Of a stretch of DNA of 64,000 nucleotides, positions 13,016 through 23,520 are shown piece by piece; the stretch's first letter is position 1, and each line of letters opens with the position of its first letter. Below the pieces are notes generated by a model, which was not told where the DNA came from, did no database searches, and saw nothing but the letters and a program-made list of their open reading frames with translations. This DNA comes from Sternotherus odoratus. Lineage: Eukaryota > Chordata > Testudines > Kinosternidae. The translations under genes and the position numbers were made by a program. The stretch lies in contig JAVMKO010000003.1 of the NCBI GenBank assembly GCA_032164245.1, positions 91,139,890 to 91,203,889 of the forward strand, given 5' to 3'.

Positions 13016-13166
13016 CTGGTGGTTTCATGCCTGCATTAACAGGTCTGGCTGCCGCTGCAGCCATCTGCTCCCGACGAGGATCTTGATAGCTCATTTTACT
13101 TATGAATTCAATTGCTGCTTCTATACTACGGCTGTTAGTTTGCCTAAGAGCTCGTACAACCATATC
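13016..13166 (-). CDS. LATS1: LATS1 exon 3: second half of UBA domain
   Basis: The acceptor TTTAG ends at 13167 and the exon begins GAT ATG GTT. It ends CCACCAG|GTATG at 13016 (phase 1). It encodes DMVVRALRQTNSRSIEAAIE and the following FISKMSYQDPRREQ block, the helix 2-3 part of the ubiquitin-associated domain. The length of 151 nt keeps the frame to exon 4, where the split glycine is residue 168. Differences from the human sequence are conservative as far as I recall it. Confidence 0.95.
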
Positions 13167-13789
13167 CTAAAGGGAAAATGAAGTTAAAAATACTTTATTT
13201 TTCATATAAACAGAAGAAAAACAGTCAAAAGTACCAACAGATGAGATTTTCAAAGCATTGAGGGGGATTTAGACACACACCTTCCATTAATTTTAATGGA
13301 AAATGCCTGGCTAAATCTCACCGACAGATTTGTAAAATCTCCAAGCATCTCCTGAGTCAGAAAAACTTCAGTTAAATCTCATACTGCCAAGATGCCCAGA
13401 AAAAGTTAACATGTTAAAGAGTATCATTTTAGTATATCTACTGTGCTGTTTGAATCTCGGAATTACTGTTGTTACAATTTGATCATGTGCCTATGTATTA
13501 CTGAAAGGCAGTACCCTCTATAGAATGAAGGTTGCAACCAGCTTCCCATATGACGCTGTATTTTTAGACCCTCACAGAAGCTTTTAAAATAGCTAAAAAC
13601 TGTATGGCTGAAAATCAACTGATTTATTGTGAAAGCAAAGGAGATAATGAATTACAGGTCACAGAAAGTACTCCGATTTGAAATTCTGAATTTTGGCTTT
13701 TTACTATTACTTCAGCATTATCTCTGAATCTCCTTGTACACTAATGAACTGACTATATTGGAAGAAAAATAGGCTGACATCAAGCAACA

Positions 13790-15178
13790 TTAAAAGTCTT
13801 TGACGAGGTCCCTCACCAAAGGCTCTTGAGCAAAGTAAGTGGTCATGGGATAAGAGAGAATGTCTTCTCATGGCTCACAACTGGTTAAAAGACAGGAAAC
13901 AAAGGGTAGAGATAAATGGTGAGTTTTCAGAATGGAAAGAATTAGTGGTGTCTCCCAGGGACCTGTACTGGGACCAGCGCTGTTCAACATATTAATAAAT
14001 TATCTGGAAACAGTGATAAACAGTGAGGTAGCAAAGTTTGCAGAAGATACAAAATTACTCAAGATAGTGAAGTCCAAAGCAGACTGTGAAGAGGCAAAGG
14101 GCTCTCACACAACGGGGTGACTAGGCAACAAAATAGCAGATGATATTCAGAACTGATAAATGCTAAGTAACGCACATTGGAAAAAACAATCCCAACTATA
14201 CATACAAAACTACACATGGAATCTAAATTAGCTGTTACTACCCAAGAAAGAGCTTGGAGTTATTGTGGTTAGTTCTTTTGAAAACATCTGCTCAATGTGC
14301 AGTCAAAAAAGCCAACAGAATGTTAAGAACCATTAGAAAAGGGACAGACAGTAAGACAGAAAATGTAATGCCACTATATAAATCCATAGCATGCCAACAC
14401 CTCAAATACTTGCATGGAATTCTGGTCATCCCATCTCAAAAAAACCACACTATATTAGAATTAGAAAAGGTATAGAGAAGGGCAACAAATTAATAAAGGT
14501 ACATAATTTTCATGTGAGAAGAGATTAAAAGGAGTCAGACTTTTCAACTTGGAAAACAGAAAACTAAGAGAAGGATATGATAAAGGCCTATAAAATCATG
14601 AATGGTTTGGAGAAACCAGGGTGACCCAATGAAAATTAATAGCAACAGGCTTAAAACAAAAAAAAAAAAAAGGAAGTACACCGGACCCTCACTAGAATGC
14701 GGGTCTATATAACGTGAATTACAATAGAACACGGTCACGGATCCCAAATTTAGTAACAATCGTTAATTTTCATTGTAATCCCATCCCCGCGAGAATGTGG
14801 GACTTGGCCTGGATCCCAAAGCCCACGTTCCAGCAAGGTTCCGGTGTACTTCTTTATACACAGCAGTCAGCCTGTGGAACTCGTTGCGAGGGGAAGTTGT
14901 GTATGCCAAAACTGTAACAGGGTTCAAAATAAGTAAGTTAATGGAGAATAGATCCATCAATGACTATTAGCCAAGATGGTCAGGGATGCAACCCCAGTGT
15001 CTTTAGCATCTGGACTGTCAGAAGCTGGGAGTGGACCACAGGGAATGGATAACTTGATAACTGTCTGTTCTGTTCATTCCCTCTGAAGAACCTAGCATTG
15101 GCCATAGAAGGAAGGCAGGATATTAGACTAGATGGACAATTGGTCTGATCAAGCATGGCCATTATGTTCTTAATTATT
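13790..15178 (+). mobile_element. CR1 LINE, 5'-truncated, plus strand
   Basis: Remnants of the reverse transcriptase can be read: VSGHGIRENVFSWLTTG near 13830-13880, then the region around GTCTCCCAGGGACCTGTACT, and INYLETVINSEVAKFAEDTK near 13995-14055. Stops and frameshifts make it dead. The 3' end reads GATCAAGCATGGCCATTATG. A MITE splits it at 14678. Confidence 0.9.
14679..14846. mobile_element. TA-flanked MITE nested in CR1
   Basis: The ends CACCGGACCCT and the complement of AAGGTTCCGGTG are inverted repeats flanked by TA (14677-14678, 14847-14848). The CR1 text resumes on the other side (AAGGAAGTA then CTTCTTTATACACAGCAG). The TA duplication and 168-bp length fit a Tc1/mariner or pogo-type MITE. 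Confidence 0.75.
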
Positions 15179-15812
15179 TCTGTTATGAACAGATTTGAGC
15201 CTTTGTATTTCTTACTGATATAAAGGGGGTGTTTTTTGCCAGTGACCTGAGATTTTGGTGGGATCTTTTAAAAAGAGTGAAGAGTTAGGCACTCAATTCC
15301 CACTGAAATTCGGTGGGATTTGTGTGCCTAACTCTCCTAGACTCCTTTAAAAAAACCTTATCTATATAATTGAACATGTTGCCTTCTACTGAATGGTTGT
15401 AGCTTTTGAAAAAAAATAAAATAAGGGTCCTTCAATGGATGACCATTAAGAAAATTTCCTGTAGCTCAAGTAGTAGATGCCTATAGAACCAGAGGACTAC
15501 TCGCTGCTCTGCCTAGGTATAGACTGTGGAGCAGTAGTAGTCTTTCCATAGCTAAAATGGATTTTGATCTTTCTTGTAACCATCCAAAAAATCCTTATGC
15601 TTTTAAAAGTTTAGAATTCAGGCTCATTGACAATTAAACCATCTGATAATTTATTCAAAATTAAGTCTTTTTTGAGATTAGAAGTTTCCTTTAAAAAAAG
15701 GCTTCTTTTTGAAAACACTGACATATCATCCTTGTGTCCCACCAAATGAAATCACACTTCACCACAAAATCCATAATTTAAGTAGATTTTACCTGATGCA
15801 GTGTCAGTGAAA

Positions 15813-16387
15813 TCTATATATATATAAAAGTCAAATGGTGTATGCGTGTATGTATGAGAGAGAGAGAGAGAGAGGTGTATGCATGTATGTGTGCGTGTAT
15901 GTTCCCTTACTACTTCCACGCCGTTTCAGCTAGAGACTTGAAATTTGGTACAGTTTTAGGGTCCTAATCAGGGTAAGGATCGAAAATCTTTAAAATCTCA
16001 CCTCTTACACCCCCTAGGGGTGAAATTCTTTAAAGCTCATTAACATCAACTACACAGCTCACATATCATCTGGGCAGCAGGTTGACACATGCTGTTGTCT
16101 GTGACATAGTTATGATGTAATAATACAGATAACCAGAGAGCTTAGTGTTGTGTAGCGCAAACCTAATTAAATACACTGTTTTTTTCTTTTAAAAAGGACC
16201 CTATTCGTTATGCCGCGTAAAAAGCGAAAATGTATCGGAGAAACCACAACTAAATGCAAGAGAATGAAATTAATTAGACAAAATGAGACTCCTGAACAAA
16301 ATTTGTATTAATAAAAAACATTGTAGTCTTTTTACATCCCAGTTTCCAATTACAAATACCCCGAGCAACACCGGGTATTTTTGCTAG
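15813..16387 (+). mobile_element. Helitron-derived element, copy 2
   Basis: It starts TCTATATATATATAAAAG, ends with a GC hairpin around CCCGAGCAACACCGGG and a terminal CTAG, and lies between A (15812) and T (16388), as Helitrons do. The first 200 bases match copy 1 at 1065. It carries a short open frame at 16210-16311. A (GA)n tract lies at 15857-15874. Confidence 0.82.
16210..16311 (+). pseudogene. Fossil N-terminus of Helitron protein (33 aa)
   Basis: The frame begins MPRKKRKCIGETTTKCKRMK and ends with RQNETPEQNLY and a stop. A basic start followed by an xNETPEQ repeat is typical of the N-terminus of animal Helitron Rep/helicase proteins. Here it stops after a single repeat and no Rep or helicase follows, so it is a remnant left by internal deletion. 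Confidence 0.6.
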
Positions 16388-16837
16388 TACTCATATAAAA
16401 AAGAAAGAATAAAAGTATTTAACTATTGTCAATTCACTCACATTTGGTATCCTTGCCTTACTATTCTGAGTTGTATTGTTCTCACAACACATTTTAAACC
16501 ACATAATCCAAAATTCCATTAAATTACTCCGAGGAAAACGCCAGACGTTGAGGAGTCCACTTCTTTCCACACACAGGGATGTAAATGACTAATCGAACTA
16601 CCGCTAATCTTATAGAAAGACTAGATTACACCAAATGTAGGGGGGGAAAAAAAGGGTTATTTTAACATTACTAATTTCGCCCCTCCCCCTTTTTCTTCTT
16701 TTTGCCAGGTCAGTTAAAAAATTAAATTTGTATTTCTGGGAAATATTTTGACTATCATGCTACTTACACTCTTTAATTACAAAAAGGGTAACAACTAAAA
16801 TGTGTGAGCATGGTTAATATTCAACAAAAATGCTTAC

Positions 16838-17350
16838 CTCATCAAACCCAGCAGCCTGCAAGTCTTGCAGCATTTGTCGATTGATTTCAGATGTTCCCCT
16901 GGCTAAGGAGCTGGTTTCATTCGCAAAAGGCAGCAGGGAGTTTCGAATTTCTTGCAAAGCTTTATGGTATGTTACAAATTTGGTGGGATTTCGGCCTTGT
17001 CTGGGATCTTCAGCTGACATTTTACCCATATTGTGCTCAGCCTTAGCAGCATCTGAGGGCTTAGGTAAATTCCTAAGGCTCTCTCGTATTTCTTGTAACA
17101 TTTGCCGGCTGCTGCCAGTGTAGTTACTAGCAGGAAAAGTCTTAGGCCTCATTTGTCTATATCCTTCCGGCTTCTCACTTCTCTTCATGAAAACATGTAT
17201 CTATGTAACCTCCACCAAGGATTCAGCCACAAAAATTTCAAGAAAGGCTGGTTGGTCGTTTCAGAACTCACTCTTAAGCAAGAGTGAAAACATTCACCAC
17301 TGCTTGTGGTTCCAACAGTGCTGAAATTTTCAACAACCAAGTCAGCCACC
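16838..17350 (-). CDS. LATS1: LATS1 exon 2: 5' UTR end and N-terminus
   Basis: A candidate acceptor (TTTGTTACAG) ends at 17351, giving 162 nt of 5' UTR (17350-17189). The start ATG is at 17188-17186 and the donor is GATGAG|GTAAGC, with the last exon base at 16838. The coding part is 117 codons and begins MKRSEKPEGYRQMRPKTF, which is the conserved LATS1 N-terminus. It contains the first half of the UBA domain (QMLQDLQAAGFDE), split by intron 2. The conserved LCD1-like block with LRNLPKPSD and the repeated QEIR motif is present. The start is chosen by homology. The open frame runs upstream only with codons not seen in the family. Confidence 0.96.
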
Positions 17351-17999
17351 CTGTAACAAAGAACATTCAAGTTACACATGCTGTTAGCAGTGAAAAGTCT
17401 GCAATTTGCAGGGCATACATATATTATTTCCTCCATATTTACTAAATTCATATAAATGCATATTTACTAAATGCATAAATTCATATGCAACTCACTCAGT
17501 CTGGTCTTTAACCAGTCTAAATTAAAAACTATTTTGGCCTGGCAACATGTAATTAGTAAACAATATTTTAGTTGCCTCAAGTCTAAAGATCCCAAAGTTG
17601 GGAAGGATTGAAATCAGGTTTATCAAACCTACAGAGTAACCTTGTCTTACAAGTATTGACAGTGATGAAAACTGCTGACTTTTTTTTCAATCAGGGAGGA
17701 TACAGACAGCAGTTAACTGCAAACTTAGCTATACTCTTTCAAAGAGTCCTTGGTATCTGCAACGAAATTTAACTGCATGCTTGAGTTATTTTAATGTTTA
17801 AAATAAATGTTTAACTCCTGAAACTTGCTTGAATTTAATCTCACCTAGAAGACAGGAGAGGAAAAAATACATACATTATTTTCCTCGACAGTAGTTTATC
17901 CTGATCACTATCCCAACAGGTTGCCTTTCTAGACTAATATTTGAAATATCATATCAGCACAGCTGGAGGATTATCAAAGATCTACACATAAAAAAGAAT

Positions 18000-18110
18000 G
18001 TGATCTAATGGACAAAGAATGGAGGACTCCTTGATCCTGTTTCCTGCTCTACTCCTACTCACTGTGATACCCTGGGTCAAGTCATTTAGCTCTCCATCAC
18101 ATCAACACAC
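18000..18110 (+). repeat. MIR-like SINE fragment
   Basis: The text around CACTGTGATACCCTGGGTCA and AGTCATTTAGCTCTCC follows the MIR middle region. It is short and diverged. Confidence 0.5.
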
Positions 18111-18229
18111 TGGAGTTTTGCTCCCCATCATTCTTCCCACCTTTCATTTTATTTTTAAGGACATTACAGAATTTAATCATAAAACAGATTGTTTTTATAA
18201 ATATCATCTGATTCAATTTCCTAGCTAAA

Positions 18230-18390
18230 TGCAGTTGTCTGATATCAGCTTTGCTTGAAGAGAAGTGGGACACAGAAGAGCTCTTTGTAAGCTTGTCTCA
18301 CTCACAAATAGAAGTTGGTCTAATAAAAGATATTACCTTACCCACCTTGTCTCTCTAATATCCTGGGACCAACATTGCTACAACTCTGCA
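18230..18390 (+). mobile_element. Penelope-like 3' end (family 2)
   Basis: The text AGAAGTTGGTCTAATAAAAG, ATTACCTTACCCACCTTGTC, TCTCTAATATCCTGGGACCA is a dispersed 3' end that is very common in turtle genomes. Related pieces are at 49290-49435 and 52973-53110. Assignment to Penelope-like elements is from memory and not certain. Confidence 0.5.
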
Positions 18391-18972
18391 AACAATTTCA
18401 AATAGTCTGCCGAGTGGGTGATATTGTAAAAACTTCCGTGCAACAGATTGTGTGCTCTTACAGTATCAGAAGAACTGAAATGTATTTAAATTAACAGAAG
18501 TGACCTCTATAAGGTAAACTGTTTCAAAAGAAACATTTTCTCAGTGTTTTATACAAAATGATAAAGCTACTAGTTCTCATGAAATATAATTTTCAATCAA
18601 AATTTTAACATTAGTTTATATGTTGGTTTGAGTTAGCATGAAGAATCGTACTTCTTGCATGTCTAGGCAAACCACCCAAGTTTATTCTGATACCACCTTT
18701 CTTACACCCTCTTTATAATGCACAACATATGCCTGAATATAAAGAGAATAATGTAAATAAGTAATTTTTAAGCTTCCAAATGAATGCCTTACAAAAATCA
18801 GGTAAAAATAGTCTGCTGTGTATAGGTCTGACATGACAATAATTGGTATAGACCAAACAAGTTGGTGAAGAAAAAAAAATGGGAGAGGAATGATGGTAAC
18901 ATTAATAAGGTTGTGAATTAAAAACAACTTGCATACAAACTTTAATGGTTCTAGTCATTTATTTTTATGTTA

Positions 18973-19206
18973 GTCATAGATTTTAAGGTCAGAAGGGACC
19001 CTTAGGATCATCTAATTTATCATTCTGTATAACAGAGGCCAAAACCTCATCCAACAAATTCTACACCCAGTCCATAACTTATTAGAACTATTGTATCTCC
19101 TTTTAGAAATGATGTACAGTCCTGATTTAAATATTGCATGCAATGGAGAATCCACTACACCCATAGGTAAATTGTTCCAAGTGTCATAATCTTTCCTAGT
19201 CATCAC
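18973..19206 (-). mobile_element. CR1 3' end fragment
   Basis: It begins with GTCATAGATTTTAAGGTCAG and AAGGGACCCTTAGGATCATC on the plus strand, the reverse of a CR1 3' end. The body, ending near GTCATAATCTTTCCTAGTC, is also CR1-like. Confidence 0.85.
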
Positions 19207-19359
19207 TTCTTGTAAAGGGGCATGTGATGAAATATTCTTAAAACTTCACAAAGAGTAACAGTAAAATTACTATACAGTAAACCCTCGATTTAACGGACCC
19301 CGATTTAACGGACTTCGGATGCAACGGACAAAATTTCCGATGCATCCGAAATCCGTTAT

Positions 19360-20210
19360 TGGGGGCTGCCGGCTCCCGCCGCAGGGAGCCGGCTGGGTTG
19401 ACAGCTCCCCCCCGGCTCCCCGCAGCGGGGACCCCTGCGGGAGCTGTCAAACCCCCCCCGCCCCCCCGCCCGGCTCCGCGCAACGGGGAGCCGGGCGGGT
19501 GGGCTGACAGCTCCCGCCTGGCTCCCCTCTGCGGGGAGCCGGGCGGGAGCTGTCAACCCCCCCGCCCGGCTCCCCGCAAGGGGGAGCCGGGCGGGGGGGG
19601 GGCTTTTGAGAGCCCCCGCTCGGCTCCCCGCAGCGGGAAGCCGGGCGGGGGGGTTTGACAGCTCCCGCCGGGCTTCCCGCTGCGGGGAGCCGGGCGGGAG
19701 CTGTCAACCCCCCCGCCCGGCTCCCCGCAACGGGGAGCCGGGGGGGGGGGGGGGTTGACAGCTCCCGCCCGGCTCCCCGCTGGGGGGAGCCGAGCGGGAG
19801 CTGTCAACCCCCCCGCCCGGCTCCCCGCAACGGGGAGCCGGGCGGGGGGGCGTTTGAGAGCCTCCGCTCGGCTCCCCCCAGCAGGAAGCCGGGCGGGAGC
19901 TGTCAACCCCCCCGCCCGGCTCCCCGCAACGGGGAGCCGGGCGGGGGGGGGGGGGGCGTTTGAGAACTCCCGCCCGGCTCCCCGCAGCGGGAAGCCGGGC
20001 GGGGGGTTTGACAGCTCCCGCCGGGCTTCCCGCTGGGGGGAGCCGAGCGGGAGCTGTCAACCCCCCCGTCCGGCTCCCCGCAACGGAGAGACGGACGGGG
20101 GGGGGGGTTGAGAGCCCCCGCTCGGCTCCCCGCAGCGGGAAGCCAGGCGGGAGCTGTCATCCCCCCCGCCCGGCTCCCCGCAGCGGGGAGCCGGGCGGGG
20201 GGGAGGGGGT
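19360..20210. repeat. Tandem array of GC palindromes
   Basis: Units of roughly 40-100 bp alternate CCCGCCCGGCTCCCCGC with GCGGGAAGCCGGGCGGGGG and short spacers such as TTGACAGCTCC. Every unit can fold on itself and pair with every other, and many runs of five or more G or C lie between them. Confidence 0.9.
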
Positions 20211-20228
20211 GGGGTGGGCTGGCTCCAT

Positions 20229-20375
20229 ATACCGGACTAATTCGGGCGGGGGGTGTGTCCGTTGTCACCCGAAAGTCCGTTATTTAATCATTTTAAAAAA
20301 TGATTAAATAACGGACTTTCGGTTTTAACGGACATCCCCCCGCCCGAATTAGTCCGTTATATCGAGGTTTCACTG
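20229..20375. repeat. Inverted duplication of the element's 3' end
   Basis: The text from CCGGACTAATTCGGGCGGGG to TTATTTAATCATTTT is the reverse complement of the following AAAATGATTAAATAACGGAC... to the end, with few mismatches. It makes a hairpin with arms of about 65 bases around 20293. The left arm lacks the terminal CGAGGTTTCACTG. Confidence 0.85.
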
Positions 20376-20485
20376 TATTTACAGAAAACGACTTCAGATT
20401 ATAAAACTAATTATGAGGTAGGCATGCATGTTTCTCTTACAAGTATTACAGGTGAGGGGAGAGAAGGATGTTAGTGTCAAACACT

Positions 20486-21549
20486 CAGGGCCGGCGACGG
20501 GGGGGGGACAAGGGGGACAACTGTACCGGGCCCTGGACTTAAGGGGGTCCCCCTTAAGTCTGGGGCCCGGTACAACCCGTAGGCGTCCCCCCTTGTCGCG
20601 GGGCCTGAATGACGCCCAGGCGGCAACTTCCCCGCACTGTCCCGAGCTGCACCCTACCCCAGCGGCTAAAGGAAAAGGGGCCCGCGGGACGTTACTTAGC
20701 AGCAAAGTGCCAGGGCGGTGCGAGCCAAGCCCGTGGAGGAAATGCGATTTCCAATGTGAGAGGCGGCAGCGGCTGCTCTCCTTTCCCACCCCCGCCACGC
20801 CAGGCCTTTGCGGAGGGTAGAGGCGCGCCCTGCCCGCCGCCGCCTCCTCCTCCCCGTGGAGTGCCCCGGGCTGGAACAGCCACGAGCCCCCCGCTGGCAG
20901 AGCTCACCCGCCCCTCGGGGCTCACCACGGCGCAGCGCCAGACAATAGGCACCTCAAGGGGGGGGAAGGTGAGGCCGGGCGCAGGACACGCTCCCCGCCG
21001 GGGAGATGTGTGGGGTGGAGGCGGAAAGGTCTGGCGTGGCGGGGATGGGAATGGGGAGCAGCCGCTGCTGCCTCTCACATTGGAAATCGCATTTCCTCCA
21101 CGGGCTTGGCTCACACCGCCCTGGCACTTCGCTGCTAAGTAACGTCCCACGGGCCCCTTTTCCCTTAGCCACCGGGGTAGGGTGCAGCTCGGGGAGAGCG
21201 ATCGGAGAGCGCTCCGCGGGGGGGCCAGCAAACGGGCTGGGGAGACCCGGGGCCGGGAGCCAATGGCAGCCCAGCGGGGGGGGGGGGGCAGCCGCGGAGC
21301 GCCGAGCCCACCGGAGCCGGCAGCCGGGAGCGATGCTGCGGCCGCCGCTGGGTCGCACTCCCACCCCAGGTATGTCTGGTAGCCAGCGGGGAGGCCAGGC
21401 TGGGCGGGCGGGGCGGGGAGGGGAGGAGGTTAGGCTGGGGGAGGAGATTTGGTTGGGTGGCCCGGGTCAGGCAGGGCGGGAAGGAGAATGGGCTGGGGGG
21501 GCCCAAACGATCAGAGTAGGGGGCCCCAAAATTTCTGTCGCCGGCCCTG
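20486..21549. mobile_element. GC-rich hAT-type element with internal inverted repeats
   Basis: The ends CAGGGCCGGCGAC and GTCGCCGGCCCTG are inverted repeats. A perfect 8-bp duplication CAAACACT flanks it (20478-20485, 21550-21557). Inside are a hairpin with 26-base arms near 20521-20573 and two arms of about 190 bp (about 20630-20815 and 21020-21215) in inverted orientation. Open frames here on both strands mirror each other because of the inverted repeat and have no known domain. Confidence 0.82.
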
Positions 21550-21946
21550 CAAACACTTGTAGCTCCCAGTGCTGTGGATGCTCAGCACTTCTTAAGAACA
21601 GGCCAATTAGTTTTTAGTTCTGTAGTAGGATCTTAACCATTAATTTTACCCACCTTGTGCATAAAAGCAAACATTTGCCCTGCATTTGTCATACTGCATT
21701 GTCATACTAGTGACAGCGACAGTTCCCTATGCCATTTCTATTCCAGCCCTGTTTCAGGTGCTCTTCAACTTCTACAAATGTCACCCCTAAATTCTCCCAG
21801 GCCTTGTCATTGTCACAGATTTAGCCATTTTGGGGATGAGGAAAATCAGTGGAGGGGAAAGAGGAAGAGAGTCTGAATAAATAAATTAAAAAAAAGGTTT
21901 TCCTATTGTAAAAATATTTTAAATTTAAAGTTAACTCTAGCATCAA

Positions 21947-22020
21947 AGTGACAAAGAGTCCTGTGGCACCACAGGACTCTGTCACTGCTAATCCAGACTA
22001 ACACTGCTACCTCTCTGATT
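21947..22020 (+). repeat. Penelope-like 3' scrap with foldback
   Basis: Bases 21947-21986 form a near-perfect hairpin with arms AGTGACAAAGAGTCCTGTGG and its complement (one extra A). The following CAGACTAACACTGCTACC matches the 3' end of turtle Penelope-like copies. Confidence 0.6.
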
Positions 22021-23520
22021 CTAGCATAAAAGTCACTATGGGTAGAATCATGAAATATGGCATGGAAATAATCCTCAACGAGAGATGCCTTTGAATGGTC
22101 TTGTTAAAAGCTTTTTGTTTTGATGGAATTTTGACTCGCTAAGGAAACAAATTACACTGTATACACACAGTAAGCTTTTAAACCAATCTCATAAGGTGTG
22201 CACAGCTAAGGAAGACTATATTGGTTAATTTATGTTGTAAAAAGTTTGAGGTGGTGGAACAAGACAAGCAGAGGTATGCAGAAACACAATGGACCCCTGC
22301 TTCACTCAGCATGTATCTTATAAAGTAAAGCCTGTGCAGCTCCTAAGGCTCTCCAGGAAAGGAACGCCATTCTACCAACAATGTAAGGTACAAGGAATGG
22401 GGAGTTCTTGTGATGTCTTCCTTTTTTCTTTATAGGAAACCTGAAGGGAAAAAAAGGGCACAAATCCCCTATTTCTTTATTAAATATAAAGGTGGCCTGA
22501 AAGTGCCCCATTGTGACTACCCAAAAAAGTTTTTCTGCTTTTTTTAAACCACCTTACAAATATCAACAGTCCCAAACCTTCTCTATATAGTTTTGCTGGA
22601 TGATTTCCCTGGAAGATCCAGACCCATGGAAAGGGCACTCTCTCATTCCTAATTTAAAGGCACAGGATGTAGACAAAAGTCTTTGTCTTATCAGGCATTT
22701 GAGTTAAACTGGGGTATATAAGTACTTTTAAACAGTCTGCATAACAAATTACTCTCTCTCTCTTAATCCAGTTTTCATTTTTATGATCTCTTGTGTCATA
22801 AACCTCTAGCTGTTCATGCTATTTTATTAAATATATAATTTTTTTGGTGGTCTTGTAATGTGCTCTTTTATGCTACTCAGTGAATGAGGCAGAAACCTTC
22901 AGGTATATACTTCAAAGACTGTCAGATATTACACGATGCTACATGTTTCAATAGTAAAAAAAAACCCTACGATATCTATTAGAGAAATAATATAGGATAA
23001 TATAAAGAGTTATAATCCATATAGGCAAGGGAACATAGTTAAGCTTCCCTGTGCAACCTTAAATTCTTAAGTCAGGACATGTAAAAGTCAACTGCAACTA
23101 ACATTACATCAAAAAGTCAGAAGTTTAATAAATAAGTAGTTTAAGTGAAATATGATAAAGCAGAAAGTGAGCAATTAGTTATTAAAAAAGACAATCATTA
23201 TGCTTAGATAAATTGATTGTTGTTCTTAACTTAGCTTAGTCTTTATTTTCTATTGCTTTTAATATGACTTCAATGAGAGTGTCTGAATAAAGACATGTGT
23301 CCCAAAGAAAGGTGCAGGCAAGGGTAACTTATTGCTAATTCTAAGTGGGACTTGTCCTTGCTTAGCCAACATAATGGAGAAGGAAGTTTTTCTGCCTCCA
23401 AGAGATTGCATTAACAGCTACAAAGAATAATTGGCTACAAAAGTGAACATGGAATTACATTTTAATAGTACTGGAAAAAAACACCATCATCCAGGAAGAA
23501 GGTACTCAGAGGCTGTAAAC

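Larger units (their letters stand above)
13167..16837 (-). other. LATS1 intron 2
   Basis: It contains a CR1 copy at 13790-15178 with a nested TA-flanked MITE, and Helitron copy 2 at 15813-16387. The remaining parts, 13170-13790, 15180-15810 and 16390-16830, show nothing recognisable. Confidence 0.8.
19275..20375. mobile_element. pogo/Tigger-like element, copy 1, GC palindrome cargo
   Basis: It begins CAGTAAACCCTCGATTTAAC and ends ATATCGAGGTTTCACTG, with TA on both sides (19273-19274, 20376-20377). Subterminal repeats of TTTAACGGAC, likely transposase-binding sites, occur near both ends. No transposase frame is present. The interior (about 19360-20210) is a tandem array of GC palindromes of the type CCCGGCTCCCCGC...GCGGGGAGCCGGG. 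Two related copies are at 43579 and 60575. The proline/arginine-rich open frames in all six frames here are repeat artefacts. Confidence 0.8.

Noticed and set aside
19319..20307. Many proline/arginine/glycine-rich frames (PARLPAAGSRAG type) in all six frames
   Set aside because: They come from GC palindromes that lack stop codons in any frame. There is no start context, conservation or domain.
20609..21617. Frames of 130-203 codons on both strands
   Set aside because: The two strands give the same peptide text because of the internal inverted repeat of a hAT element; no protein family matches.
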